Shown here: piece by piece, positions 1-10,353 of the stretch
Numbering within the stretch: position 1 is the first letter of the stretch
How the letters are laid out: each line of letters opens with the position of its first letter
Assembly: GCA_022560025.1 (NCBI GenBank)
Contig: JAFISE010000041.1
Location: 62,001 to 126,000, forward strand
Origin: Stagonosporopsis chrysanthemi
Taxonomy: Eukaryota; Ascomycota; Dothideomycetes; Pleosporales; Didymellaceae
Direction: 5' to 3'
Length of the DNA stretch: 64,000 nucleotides
Translations under genes and position numbers: made by a program
Notes under the pieces: model-generated
Databases searched by the model: none
What the model saw: only the letters and a program-made list of their open reading frames with translations
What the model was told of the DNA's origin: nothing

Positions 1-963
1 ATTGAAAAGCCCATGATGTTCAAAACAAGCAGTTCTGAAATGCTTTGTTCGTTCTCTAAGTATGTCTTAGCGCTATGGCTAACGACGCGAACGGCGAGGC
101 GGCGTGATCTGGGGCTCCCCCACCTTTCCGCATTACGCCACATCCCTTGCCCCCTGCAGCCTCGAGCTTCGAGAAGACCAACCTCTGCAAATCGATCGCG
201 AGCAACAACATTGAAGTAAGCACACAAGTCGCAGTCGGTTCGCGAAATGAACAGTGCCACGGAGCGTAGACGATCGGATGAGGCTTTTGCTTAGCGTCTG
301 GTCTCGACAGGAGTCGTTCCGTGGATCGCAAGTCGCAAGTCTCGCAAAAGCTGACTATCGTCGGCAGTCGCGGTGGTCCAGCCCTAGCTTCAGCTCTTAG
401 CCCTATACGCTCCTACATCGTATCCATCTTTAGCCCCTACCCGAGGGAGCTATGGCCTGTCAACTGTACCGGATGAGGACGCGGAATCGACATGTGCCGA
501 TCACTTTGCGCCACGAAAGTACCAGATCCGCAGCCTTACACTCGCCAACATCCCTTATTCATACTGGCTGGATCCTAAAACACTCTGCGGCCAGGTGCGC
601 ATGGCTGTTGTGCCAGCCACAGGAAGCTTCTTGCGCCACGCGTTCCTACTAGCTCCCGCCCGGGGATGTCAAGCTTGTGGAGTCCAGACCCATTCATGTC
701 GCCTTTTTGGTGGCTTGATGGGATTTTGGATATCCATTAGGACATTGGAATAAGGCGAGGACTCGTCCAAGATGAATTCGCCGTCCATAGGACCACGGTC
801 TGGACAAAGTCTCTCATAGACATCTTCCAGGTTGCCAGTCAGCTATATAAGTCTTAAGAGGTACCACACAAGCAGCCCATAATTATCATCACCAACATTA
901 GCATCACTTCATACCCTCCTATACAGTAACACGGACCAACAAAAACTTGTCTTGGTGATCATC
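1..963. other. Left-edge non-coding stretch
   Basis: I see no convincing exon here. The short open frames have neither a conserved motif nor splice-consistent partners. The right end is the promoter and 5' leader of the small secreted protein gene that starts at 964. Confidence 0.5.
844..850 (+). promoter_or_regulatory. TATA box of the small secreted protein gene
   Basis: TATATAA lies 114 nt before the start codon at 964, a usual distance for a fungal TATA element followed by a short 5' leader. Confidence 0.5.
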
Positions 964-1581
964 ATGAAGCTCCTTGCTGTATGTATTCCAGTTCCACTAC
1001 GTCATCGCCATCCGGCTGACTTAGTCCAGATCCTATCTGCCTCTGCCGCACTCCTGAACTCCGCGTTAGCAGCGCCCGCCAAGGGTGGTACCGTTCAAAA
1101 AGTCAACAAGCCGGCTGCTGGTGGCCCAGCTTCCGCATTGGTCACCGTGTACCCATCTTATACATGTACCGACCCCAACACCGTTGGTCGCAACCTTTCC
1201 CCACCGCTTTTCTGCCACGCTAACGCTTGCTCGACAGACTCCTCCTTCTGATGGCTCAGTTGCTGGCGCTAAGACATCCACTGTTACAGAAGGCCAATGC
1301 ATCATTGCTTCCATTGTGAGTAACCCTATTGAATACGCTTTAGGAATGCAGCTAAAATATCACAGCCTTTCACAGGCGCAATAACAGCAAGCCTGACAGT
1401 TCCACCCAAGGCAGGTGCTCCAGGATGCTATATCCAACTATTCAAAGACCAAGGTTGCGGAGTCACCCTCTCGAACCAGTATCATGGATTTCCTTTCAAC
1501 GGCGTGGCTGTGGGCAACTCTGTTGGATGTGCAGCACCACCTGTTCAGTCTTATGGGGCCTATACCATCAATTGTGGCTGA
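964..1581 (+). CDS. Small secreted cysteine-containing protein, four exons
   Basis: Spliced from 964-978, 1030-1182, 1238-1315 and 1366-1581. Introns are 51, 55 and 50 nt; intron 2 uses the weaker donor GTTGGT but has a clear CTAAC branch site. The product is about 153 aa. It opens with a signal peptide (MKLLAILSASAALLNSALAA), then a Thr/Pro-rich linker, then a domain with six cysteines in all (TYTC, GQC, PGC, QGCG, VGC and the C-terminal NCG). It has no transmembrane segment or GPI signal, so it is probably secreted into the apoplast or wall. The family is not recognised; size, signal peptide and even Cys number fit an effector-like or wall-associated protein. The start is fixed by the signal peptide, and each intron keeps the frame. 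Confidence 0.68.
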
Positions 1582-2669
1582 TTTGAGAATGATAGTTTTA
1601 TATAGAAAGTTCATCGCTAAACTACCTCACCTGTTGAATGGCGCCCTAACTCTGTGCCTCTTAACGCTTAGTCAAGACGATCGGTTTGTATCTCCGGTGG
1701 CAGCACCGTTTATGTGAAGAACGGGGGAGACTTTGAAGTCTCGGCGGTAGATGGCAACACTTGTGGCTGGCTTGGGCTGTTGCGCGCTGATTGTGACATG
1801 TGGAAGTAGCTATCTCCGCCGTCATCAACCTCGACCTCACATCCTACCAGGTCCCATCCGGCTCTCTCGCAACGCTGTGCCTGCTTCACTTCAAGATGTG
1901 AATACTGAGTCTAGGCATACTCGGACTCCTTAATGATGGCAAAGCGAAGGAGCAAAGCCCTGCTCATGACTGCAGCGGCACTAGTCTGGTATCGTATCTT
2001 TCTGTTGCGACTTACTTACTATGTTCATAAGACGGACCTTGTGATACATAATTAGAGCGGCAGTCTACACCGCGGACAATTTTGTGGCTTGAAAAAAAAT
2101 ATTAACAGCACTTTTTGACCGGAGTGAAGGCCTGAGTGAAGCAGATGGACGCCGTCATGCGGAAGAACTTGATTTATGAAAACGACAGTCGCGGTATGGG
2201 CACTGGCAGCGGTAAGTAAGCATTATCACAGGTTAAGGGCAACTTTAAGCTAATATGGTACATTGTAGCTGAACAAAGAGCATATATGAGGGCAGTGGGT
2301 TAAGGAAATATGACCGTTGTGACTGTTGAAGCACATAAGAGAGGAGGAAAGCACTTCGAATCGAACGCTGCAAGATGTCTTGATGTTACAAGTACCAATT
2401 TACCAGCTTCAAGACAGTATCGATGTTGATCCGCAAGAAGACAGAGTCGTAAAAGTACCAAGACAACCAACCATAATGCATGCTCGAGCCTGCAGAGTGA
2501 ATTCAGTCAGACTGCCTGGAGTTAGAGTGGGCCCGCGCGCTAGCGCAATGTCTGGTGAACAGCTACAGCCGTCTGCTTCGTGGCCACGAAATCGCCTTGC
2601 AGTCAATCACCAGCACGCCCATTGCAAAGTTCAACCTAGCAAAGTCTCAACTCAGAACGATCGAGCAAA
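1582..2669. other. Intergenic region with orphan exon-like pieces
   Basis: It contains two suggestive fragments but no complete gene. At 1687-1809 there is an open segment with two CGW/C-type cysteine motifs that ends in TAG. At 2176-2211 an ATG-led hydrophobic 12-codon piece is followed by a perfect GTAAGT donor. Neither joins to a sensible downstream exon. Confidence 0.4.
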
Positions 2670-4004
2670 ATGTATCTTCTATCGCTCCCTGTTCTCATCA
2701 CGATCATGAGCACCGCGAGCGCTCTCCCACTAACCAATCGGCCTTTTTTCGACCTGGCACTACTACCCAACTGCGCCAGGAGCTGCTCGGCCCTCTTGGA
2801 AGTAGTCAAACTTTGCCTAACACCAACTGCAGAAGTCGACACCATCGACAACGCCACATACATTGGCTGTTTTTGCAACAACCAAGGGCTCAGGAGCCTG
2901 AACGACATTGGAGAGATATGCGGTCACGACTGCGAACATGGAGATGAGGCGTTAGTTGAACGTTATTACGGAGGGCTTTGTGGCGTACAGAGCCCCTACG
3001 TCACAGTGTCCTCAACCGCCCTTACAACTAGCACGCCGACCCGCACTTCTACCGTGAGGACAGCTGTAACTACATCTAGTTCCACACGTGCTACCGCCCC
3101 AATCAGGTCCACACTTGCTACCGTCCCAACCCAGTCATCGCCACCGGCCATTGAAGAGTCACAAATGAGCAAGGAAGCTTCTGAGAGCTGGTAGGTACCA
3201 TGTGCACGAAGATCCGATAGGAGACAGAGGCTAATGACGAACAGGGCCCACAAGCACTGGAAATCTATCGTTGAAGGAGTCTTGATCCCCATTGCGGTTC
3301 TCCTCTTGGTCGCAGCTGGTGCTGCCTTGTACGCATGGTACACCAGAATCCGTTATCGCAGGAGACAGCGCCCAATGACCGATGAAGAGCGGGAGCGCTA
3401 TCAAGATCGCCTCTTCCAGGAGAGACTGGAGGAACTGGGTCTCATACCTCTACAAACTCTTGAAAGCCGACCAAGAGCTCGAATTGGCCTTAGATGGAGT
3501 GCACTCACAACTCGAGATCCCATCAGCAACCGCCGGGCACGGCGTTGCAATCTCAGTGTGAGCACCACCGCGCCTCTGTTACCTTCTTCGACGTACAGCG
3601 AAATGAACACTTGGACGCCACAACGACCTGGAAGTATAGTAACGGTTGCCAGTAGCATCGGCCAACGCTCAGTCTCTTCCCCGTTGAGTCCAACTCCTCA
3701 TCTCGCGCCGCCACTGCCGGTAGTCTTACCTTCCCCACACCGTCCAGCCCTCTCACGTACATCACACAAACCGCGAGTGCCGACGGTCTATCGATCGTTC
3801 TCATCTCCAGCGGTTGTTTCTCACATGACAGCGGCACCGGAAGTACCGCATCCTCCACCAGTCAATGTTCTCGTTGGTTCTTCAGCTCTTGCACGATCAC
3901 TGCGCATCTACAAGCAAGAAGTACGAGAGAGAGAAAAGGTTTTGAGAAAGGGAACGACCTTGGGCTCGTTCTTGGAGGTTGCAAGATTGCGCGAAGAAAA
4001 ATGA
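2670..4004 (+). CDS. CFEM-domain single-pass membrane protein
   Basis: Two exons (2670-3190 and 3245-4004, 54-nt intron) give about 426 aa. A signal peptide (about residues 1-19) is followed by a CFEM-type domain at residues 35-95, whose eight cysteines match the family spacing: C-x3-C-x9-C, then a C-x-C pair, C-x14, C-x3, C-x15-C. A Ser/Thr-rich stalk leads to one transmembrane helix (about residues 181-205) that ends in RIRYRRRQ, and a cytoplasmic tail of some 215 residues with many Ser, Pro and Arg. CFEM proteins are fungal surface proteins. Secreted and GPI forms can bind haem, and membrane forms include receptor-like proteins. The long basic tail makes a signalling or cortical role plausible (inference). 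Confidence in the domain is high; the function is open. Confidence 0.85.
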
Positions 4005-4613
4005 ATACTAGAAAGAACATTGTTCTAGAATCGTGATCACGTACGGCTTCATTTCCACACTCTCACAGCAATAGCAGAATCAATTCCCCTTGAATTTACC
4101 AATCTAATGTTGTCAATGGTGGCCTTAGATGTGTTTTGATTGGTATCTCTGTTCTTCAACGCCATTCAAGCTCGTGTGTCAGTGCCCCTTCGTGTTGGAA
4201 TGTTGACCTCGATGGCCTACCCCAGCCTGACCTCGACTCGGTTACCAAGCACAAAACCTGTTCAAATCTGCAAAGAGCCAATTAGGCCGCACAATGTAAG
4301 TGAAAGTCACCGTGAGTGCATGATTTGGCACGGACCAGGTTTGTTGCCTTCGCGTCCCCACTTGCTATTTGCTCCAAGCTCATAAAGCTCACTGCTCCTC
4401 CTCACAGTTCTCAAAAACACTCAGCAACTCGCTGTACGCCTGCCTTACAACAACGAGTCACCATCATCACCAGTAAGTGTGCCATCGCATGCTGCTTTGA
4501 CACCTACAATGCTGCGCTCTCACTCCATCTTTTTGAGATGTTACTCGCGACACCATCAAGCCCACAGACACAAAGATGCTAACACAGCAAATCAGAGACC
4601 CTCAATCTACAAG
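4005..4613. other. Intergenic region and 5' leader of SF3b10
   Basis: No gene is seen in the first part. A GTAAGTG donor at about 4471 and AG sites before 4590 suggest that the SF3b10 leader may carry an untranslated intron. Confidence 0.4.
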
Positions 4614-5000
4614 ATGGCGCACAATCTGCGGGCTTCACGTGACCTCGAAGCGCTCCAGGCGCGTTACATAGGCACTGGCAGTGCCGACACGCAGCGCCAC
4701 GAGTTTTTGAGCAACATCCACCGTGATACGCTCACCTCCTTCATCGGCCATCCGTCCTTGCTGCAGTATGCAGCCATCGGTTGCGGAAAGACGAGAGAGC
4801 AGACGCGCGTCCACCTCATGGAGCGTATGGTCCGACCTATCGGGCCGCCACCGCGTGATCAAGGGGTCGGCAGCGAGTACCAGAGGAAGAAGAAGGAGGA
4901 GTTGGAGCGTACTCACGAGGCGGAGAGGATGGAGGAGCTGGCGGGGAAGGAGAGGAAGGAGAAGAAGACCAAGGAGGTAGCCGCGTGGGGACGCAACTGA
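4614..5000 (+). CDS. SF3B5: Splicing factor 3B subunit 5 (SF3b10 / Ysf3-like)
   Basis: This is the smallest subunit of the SF3b complex of U2 snRNP, which helps seat U2 at the branch point. The 128-aa product carries the family core at residues 10-85: an LEALQARYIGTG segment followed by ADT, an HRDTLTSFIGHP segment, and LMERMVRPIGPPP at the end of the conserved part. The family is usually about 85-90 aa; here a Lys/Glu-rich, probably helical tail of about 40 residues follows. The ATG at 4614 begins the homologous region; an in-frame ATG at 4479 upstream would add about 45 residues of unconserved sequence. No intron interrupts the coding part. It is a housekeeping gene, unrelated to its neighbours. 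Confidence 0.92.
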   Translation: MAHNLRASRDLEALQARYIGTGSADTQRHEFLSNIHRDTLTSFIGHPSLLQYAAIGCGKTREQTRVHLMERMVRPIGPPPRDQGVGSEYQRKKKEELERTHEAERMEELAGKERKEKKTKEVAAWGRN

Positions 5001-5438
5001 AAAGAGTGTCGCTGAGGTGGATGGAGGTGAATTCTCAATTTCTCTTCAAACGACTTTGAAACAGTCATTACTTCGACAATTCATGATACCCAAATGAAAA
5101 AAAAAGTTTTGCTTTCATCTTTGCTATATGATTCAGCGTGTGATTGAAGACAAGCGAATGGCAGCCTGTGATCTCTGGACAGCTACTGCTTTCTCATTTG
5201 TTGGGCAGCGGTTCCCGTGATAGAATACCAGAGACTAAATTTTTGCGCTGAGTTGCACTAAACGTACGAACGGAGCTGAGCGCCGCACAGCGAAGCTGTT
5301 GGACTTTAAGTGAATGCGCATACAACCTACACACAAGCTCGGTAAGCTAAGCTGAGCTGTCTCCATACCCTCTCTACCCTCCTCTTCGTACAAAAACCAC
5401 GCTGATCACCTTTTCAAGTCAACGCGATAATTGTCATA
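5001..5438. other. Intergenic region
   Basis: I see the 3' end of SF3b10 and the promoter of the next gene. An A-rich run sits at about 5096-5105, and a CT-rich leader lies before 5439. No coding signal was found. Confidence 0.5.
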
Positions 5439-6518
5439 ATGTTTGAACGGTCTGATTCCACCACCCCGAAGGCGCACTCTGCAGCAGCCGCACATCTATC
5501 TTCTCCTCCGTCTCCCGTCGCCGACACTTTCGAAGCCTTGCAACACTTCGAGAACCGCCGACTCGCGCCTGGAATTGGTGAGCGCTTCTTCCATGCTCGC
5601 GACTTTGCGCTCATCGAGGCCCCGATCGCAACTCCACCTTCGAGCTACTTCGAGCAAGAGACACGTGCTACGATAATTTCCATGCAAACATCAGAAAACA
5701 GGCACAACAACCATGGCAGTGGAATCCTCATCAAACCTGATAGAGGTCCCGCCCAATATCTTCCTGGGCCCGGGATGGGCGCTTTGGCAAGCAACTATCA
5801 CTACCATGTGCTAGGCAATATGTCGGGCTCTCACAGCCATGTGCAAGGTGGTCTGCCACGCCTTCCAGTTGAATTTACCAGGCGTGCATTCGTACAGCAG
5901 AATGCATTCTCGAACATGCCAACGGAGGATTTTGCTCTGTCCCCTACACCGATGCATGCAGCACGTACTCCCACCGTTTACCCCACCTTTCAACCTGTGT
6001 CTCCAGGTCGGTCTGTACAGCTTTCTCTTCTGGTGGATGACCACTCTACTACTACGTGGATCCGAGCCATCATACCGCCGCCTGGAGTAAGTTTTTACAG
6101 TTGTTGCGTACCTTCAGCTACTAATGTATTACAGACACCACAGCGTCTAGTTCTCCTCGGTCCCCTTCAAATGATACGCGGCCAGTGCAGAGCAAACATA
6201 GATCTCTTGAGCCCAATCCTCGTCTGGCTCGACCAGTTCATGGGCCATGAGCTCCACACTCTTGCCTACGCCGACAATGTGATCGCCAAAGTCTACTACG
6301 CGGTCAAGATTCCAATGGACGACGAACATTGGCGCGACTGGAACAAGGTGCTTACTGTCTTCCCTCGTGCGGCTGCCTGGCAGGAGATGCTGATTGCAGA
6401 GGATCGTTTCGACCAAGTAACGGCTGGTCATCCCACGGCTCGCCTGTTCATCAAGCACGAGCCGCTAGAGGTGCTGCTGGCCGACCTGGTCGCGCGTTAC
6501 AGCCTTGGAGCGCAGTGA
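5439..6518 (+). CDS. Hypothetical protein, two exons
   Basis: Exons 5439-6086 and 6135-6518 surround a 48-nt intron with GTAAGT, an ACTAAT-type branch site and TTACAG. Its length is a multiple of three, so the unspliced frame also stays open. The product is about 343 aa. Residues 1-210 are low-complexity, rich in Ser, Pro, His and Asn. The last 130 residues look folded, with alternating hydrophobic and charged stretches, three Trp near residues 290-305 and a short C-terminal helix. No signal peptide or membrane helix is seen. I do not recognise the family. Coding quality is good and the intron is very typical, so the gene is real even if unnamed. Confidence 0.72.
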   Translation: MFERSDSTTPKAHSAAAAHLSSPPSPVADTFEALQHFENRRLAPGIGERFFHARDFALIEAPIATPPSSYFEQETRATIISMQTSENRHNNHGSGILIKPDRGPAQYLPGPGMGALASNYHYHVLGNMSGSHSHVQGGLPRLPVEFTRRAFVQQNAFSNMPTEDFALSPTPMHAARTPTVYPTFQPVSPGRSVQLSLLVDDHSTTTWIRAIIPPPGVSFYSCCVPSATNVLQTPQRLVLLGPLQMIRGQCRANIDLLSPILVWLDQFMGHELHTLAYADNVIAKVYYAVKIPMDDEHWRDWNKVLTVFPRAAAWQEMLIAEDRFDQVTAGHPTARLFIKHEPLEVLLADLVARYSLGAQ

Positions 6519-7110
6519 GATACCAGCATACCTTGGGATAAGTCTGATCATACGGATTGAAGTGCTGCCACGTCCCTAATCAGCCGTTCACAGGCGAAGA
6601 AGTCCCAACGTCGTTGGCGTACAGAAAAAGACAAAAGCTAGTCTGCACGATGAAGCCATCCAGTAGCTCCTACAATGTTCAATGCAAGCATGCTCTTAGC
6701 CCCAAATGCCTCCGAAGTAACGCTATGTTTGGATGAAAGTGGTGACGCCCTTGAAAATTGCTAATACCGTGATATCATAGCACAGCATCCATGATTGAAA
6801 GAAGACTGTAGCCATCCCTGCTTGGAGCGCAGTTCGTACTTAAGTCTCTTCACTGATGTAATGATCACCTCCAGAATGGCTGTGGTTTCGACTCTGGGTG
6901 AAGGCGAAGGACCAATACGGCATGGTCAAAGCCGCTGGCACTGGTTGACTCCATCGTGGTTCTCATAGCTCTCACCATACGATCACCTCAGCATAACACT
7001 AAAGCTCTTTTTTCTGAAAAGAATCCTCTTCTTCCGACAGTCTCTGCAGCATTCCAAGCTGCAGTCATTTCCTCCTCGATCTCCGCACAATTTCTCTTGG
7101 AGACTTCACC
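6519..7110. other. Intergenic region
   Basis: I see no coding signal. The last 60 nt form the leader of the gene at 7111. Confidence 0.45.
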
Positions 7111-7515
7111 ATGCCCTCTACCGCCGCCGCGACCACCGCCTCTGAGGTGGTCATCTTCGTAATGCTCATGCTCAAATTTTTTGCCGGGATCCTCGTAGTC
7201 TACGTCGTCGCCGCCCGCGGGGCACTGCTCGCTGCAGTCGCCAACTTCTTCCGCGCCCGCCGGGAGGAGAAGGAGAGGCAGGAGCAGCAACAGCAGCAGC
7301 AGCAGCAACGGCGAGAGTTGGAGCGCCAGAGACGCCAAAACGCTGACGCCGTCTGGAAAGAAGAGATGGCAGAGAGAGGCCGTCGCCTTACCAAGGCCAT
7401 CGAAGCGCAAGAGCCTGCCGCTGCTGACCATGGCGAAGGGCCAACGACGACGAAGCAAGACGTCCTCACAATCTTCGATCTGTTGGCTGCCAAAGATGAA
7501 GCTGAGAAGGAGTAG
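7111..7515 (+). CDS. Small membrane protein with polyglutamine coiled coil
   Basis: Single exon, 134 aa. A hydrophobic helix at residues 11-37 is followed by a basic patch, a run of eight Gln (CAG/CAA codons) within a charged helix rich in Arg, Glu and Gln (residues 48-80), and a mixed acidic tail. The likely topology is an N-terminal anchor with a cytosolic coiled coil. The antisense strand is also open across the same bases, as often happens opposite Arg/Glu-rich sequence, but its product is a low-complexity leucine run, so I chose the plus strand. The family is unknown. Confidence 0.55.
   Translation: MPSTAAATTASEVVIFVMLMLKFFAGILVVYVVAARGALLAAVANFFRARREEKERQEQQQQQQQQRRELERQRRQNADAVWKEEMAERGRRLTKAIEAQEPAAADHGEGPTTTKQDVLTIFDLLAAKDEAEKE
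7285..7308 (+). repeat. CAG/CAA microsatellite coding for eight glutamines
   Basis: Eight consecutive Gln codons, six of them CAG, lie inside the coiled-coil part of the 7111 gene. Such a run is prone to length variation between strains. Confidence 0.9.
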
Positions 7516-7556
7516 GCGAGGGAGGTAGGTGGTGATCTCAACCCAACGGCGTACTT

Positions 7557-7907
7557 TCAGACCCGAGGGAGGACGTCCTTCACAATGAGGAGTGGAAGAC
7601 TGGCTGGGGCGTTGTGGGGCCCGGCCTTGAGATAGGATGTATTCGGCGTTCTTTCTTTCTTTGTTGTGTTCGAGGGTTGTAGTCGGGGCCTCTGGTATGC
7701 TTGAGGATTGGTAATTGGAGCAGCGGCGATAGTCTCTGGCGGGCTGAGCACTTTCTGGGGGGTCGGCTGCTGGAGGCCTGAGCCTCGCAAAGCTGATAAA
7801 AGGCTGTTGATGCCTTCTGGTCGATAGAATGCATCTCTTTGCTTCCTGCGTCGACCTTCCACGTCGAACGCGTCCCCTACCTGATTTGTCTTCTGCAATG
7901 CGTCCAT
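7557..7907 (-). CDS. Small hypothetical protein
   Basis: Single exon, 116 aa, convergent with the gene at 7111 and only 41 nt from its stop. The product is polar and mostly disordered, rich in Pro, Gln, Lys and Arg, with one short predicted helix near residues 30-45 (INSLLSALRGSGL). No signal peptide, cysteine pattern or known motif is seen. Codon choice is typical of the neighbouring genes, which is the main support. The family is not recognised. Confidence 0.45.
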   Translation of the reverse strand: MDALQKTNQVGDAFDVEGRRRKQRDAFYRPEGINSLLSALRGSGLQQPTPQKVLSPPETIAAAPITNPQAYQRPRLQPSNTTKKERTPNTSYLKAGPHNAPASLPLLIVKDVLPRV

Positions 7908-8346
7908 CTGAACAAGTCCATTATGCGTGAGTTGTTAAGTGTGAGCATTCTCAAGGTACCCGAGAGCACGGAATGCTGTTGTTGCTCTCAACCCATAATC
8001 TGCGTTGACGTCTGTAGTCTGTTGGTGTGCTAGTGGCCTTGGTGGTGTACCAGGAGCTTCACTGAACCACAACACCACCCCCAAATACCGCCCTGCGCCA
8101 ACACATCGTACCGCCGCCTCTGCTATCTGTTGTTTGTATCTTGTGCAATCTAATAATGTTTCTGCATCCCTGTCCCTGTTGAGGACATCCCCGAGTTAAT
8201 TCGAAGCTCTTCCGCAGCCACCAGAATCGCCGTCGCCTTCGGCGAACGAGAACATACGCCATGTGGATCGATAAGCGGTCTAATACTATTGATAGGGGTG
8301 AGAGCTGTGTTAACTCTCCGTGTTCTAGGTTTGGGTCAAATGCACA
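7908..8346. other. Divergent intergenic region
   Basis: This lies between two small divergent genes. I see no exon; the open frames here do not connect to their flanks. Confidence 0.4.
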
Positions 8347-8693
8347 ATGTCGAAATTTGGTGTGGCGCAGAAGTCTCCTGCAGCCCAGGCAGAGACCACG
8401 ACAACGCGCGTTGTGCACCGCGTTGTGCGACATCTTCAGGTACTCGAAGACTACTGCGTCTTCAAGATCTCCAGCTCCGATGCAGGTATTTGTATCGAGT
8501 CTGTGTGACTGAGCTGATGATTGTTGCAGCCGGCACCATGGCCGCCCCACCTCGCGTTCCTCATGCAGACCGAAACATTCCCCCATCGAGCATCGAGCTT
8601 CCCCGCCGACCGTCCCAGACACGATTCGAGGCAATACTGAGAAGTGGGAAGGAGGTTAGCGTCGAGCTTGCTCCGCTAGATCAGGATAAGTGA
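8347..8693 (+). CDS. Small hypothetical protein, two exons
   Basis: Exons 8347-8485 and 8530-8693 with a 44-nt intron (GTATTT..TTGCAG, CTGATG branch-like site) give about 100 aa. Exon 1 ends in a regular amphipathic stretch (RVVRHLQVLEDYCVFKIS). Exon 2 is proline- and arginine-rich and ends in an acidic tail. Frame, donor and acceptor agree, but the start is less certain because a second frame is open further upstream. No family is recognised. Confidence 0.42.
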
Positions 8694-9442
8694 GGATGGA
8701 CGTGGATTCGTGCAGCGCCGATGAAAAACCCCGCCCGTTTTGATATCGACCGCCGACGCTACAATGGTAAAGACATACGAGGACGGAATTGGGATCAGAT
8801 GAAGCCTTGAGGTTGAAGGGCACTCCAGTTCAGAGTAAGCACGCCTAAGCTTGTACATGTTGGTGATGAACGAGCAGGCGAGGAAGACCCTCGTTCCCTT
8901 ACGCCTAATAGGAAGGCACGCACGACGAGGTAACTTTCCGCTTCCAGCAACACATAGCACCCATGCTCATCAAGTCCACTCAGAAGAGCACTGCGGTGAT
9001 TCCGACTGCCGCTTTCGATCCTTGAAACTTGAGGGCCGGTGTGTTGGTTCAAGTAGGCAGCAAGGCGACACGTCCTCATAGATCGGCACTACAAAACTCT
9101 CCTAAGAGCAGACAAGACCCATTGTTGGGATAACATCATGTGTTCGCATCTCAGTGTGCGGCTCGGCGCCACGGAATGAGGCCGCGATGCACACTGTTGG
9201 CCAGAAGCACTTCCAGCATGATGATCGTCGGCTTTTCAGCCTTGAGCGGAGCTGTATGCGACGTGTGGCATTCAATTAGCTGACAAACAGCTCCGTTGAT
9301 ACGCCTTCGAGCTCCATCAAGCCTGAAGATGTTGTGCTTTTGTCGGACTCAAGACAACGTTACGAAGAGATGTTTGGCAGCTGGCTGGCGAGTCATTCAT
9401 GCTGAAGGACCACTGTAATCCTCGGCCGTTCCGGAGTCCTGA
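8694..9442. other. Non-coding stretch
   Basis: No coherent gene was found on either strand. Short frames are interrupted and splice signals do not rescue them. Confidence 0.4.
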
Positions 9443-9780
9443 TCAGACATCGCCAATCGTAAAGAAGCACTTCAGTTCGGCAGCAATCTCGAGATCGACT
9501 CCCTCGTTGGAAAGGCCTCGCAAGCTCTCGATGACTTCGACCACTTTTCTGTCGCTGGAGAAAGGAATCCTGGCCTTGAATTCCTCCAGATCTGTACCAC
9601 AACTGAGAAGCTCGAGCGTACCTCAGCAGCTATCCTCTCAAGTGCTTGGCAATGTTGCAGGAGTCTGCGATGTTTCGGCAACCATCTCAAGGCCGACAAA
9701 GATGCGGCAACGAACTCGGTAACATGCAGCATATCGCGCTGTTCAAACAATTGGTTTGCAGTTTCTGGGTTTGAGCTCAT
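9443..9780 (-). pseudogene. Probable gene remnant with two frames
   Basis: Reading from 9780, an ATG-led frame of about 40 codons looks coding. From about 9600 to the TGA at 9443 a different frame is clearly protein-like (DLEEFKARIPFSSDRK, then an acidic helix and a C-terminal CFFTIGDV). The two frames cannot be joined by a normal intron: the only good donor gives the wrong phase. The second frame upstream contains two TGA codons. A decayed gene, or one with an unusual short intron, would both explain this. The intact C-terminal part looks like an alpha-helical cytosolic protein. The family is not recognised. Confidence 0.35.
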
Positions 9781-9984
9781 TTTACTGAAACGATTGCACG
9801 TAGCAGGGGCGCTCACTGGTCGAGCTGGGGTGGGTCGCAGCAATCAAGCTCTCCTTGCCCCCGAGGGCCCATGCTGAAGGTACGCGTCGGAGGATGACCG
9901 CGAACCGAGCTGCAAAGATTCTTTTCCGCGGGAACATCGGCTAGAGACGCAGCAGATACCATCCGATTCGATTCTCAGGGTACT

Positions 9985-10353
9985 TCACAGAGCCTCCGAG
10001 TGAGCAGCCCAGGCAGCCAAGTCAGCGGCATCCAGCTTCTCAGCGACAGCTGCCTCCAACCTTTCTGCCCTCTCCCGAATATTAAGACGCTCAGCTTGCG
10101 ACACTGTCGGATGAAACGCGGCGCTGTCTGTTATAGCATGAGCCGTCGTCTGCTGTCTGGTCCCACTGGGCTGGTGGTCAACCACTGTGGAAGCACAACG
10201 CGCTCCTTTGCCGACCTTCCTCTTTCCTGTCAGGAAGCTGATCATAGCGTCCTGTGCGTTCAAGCTTGTGAGAACGTTGTTTGAATCGAAGCAAGATGGA
10301 TGCAAAAAACCGCAGGTATAGTGCGAGCTGAATATTGATGCCATCGAATCCAC
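9985..10353 (-). CDS. Small hypothetical protein with C-terminal helix
   Basis: Open frame of 122 aa. The first 30 residues are of doubtful reality, and a splice acceptor near 10262 could replace them. The rest is polar, with a basic stretch (LTGKRKVGKGAR) and a strongly helical C-terminus rich in Ala, Glu and Arg (about residues 88-122). This C-terminal part has good codon usage. There is no signal peptide or known motif. It may be the last exon of a longer gene whose upstream exons I cannot place. Confidence 0.4.
   Translation of the reverse strand: MDSMASIFSSHYTCGFLHPSCFDSNNVLTSLNAQDAMISFLTGKRKVGKGARCASTVVDHQPSGTRQQTTAHAITDSAAFHPTVSQAERLNIRERAERLEAAVAEKLDAADLAAWAAHSEAL

Noticed and set aside
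6988..7458. 156-codon minus-strand frame with a long leucine run
   Set aside because: Antisense to the CAG repeat and Arg/Glu helix of the 7111 gene; the leucine run is just the complement of the glutamine codons.
8059..8634. 191-codon minus-strand frame
   Set aside because: No motif, unusual Arg/Cys-rich content, and antisense to a better-supported two-exon plus-strand gene.
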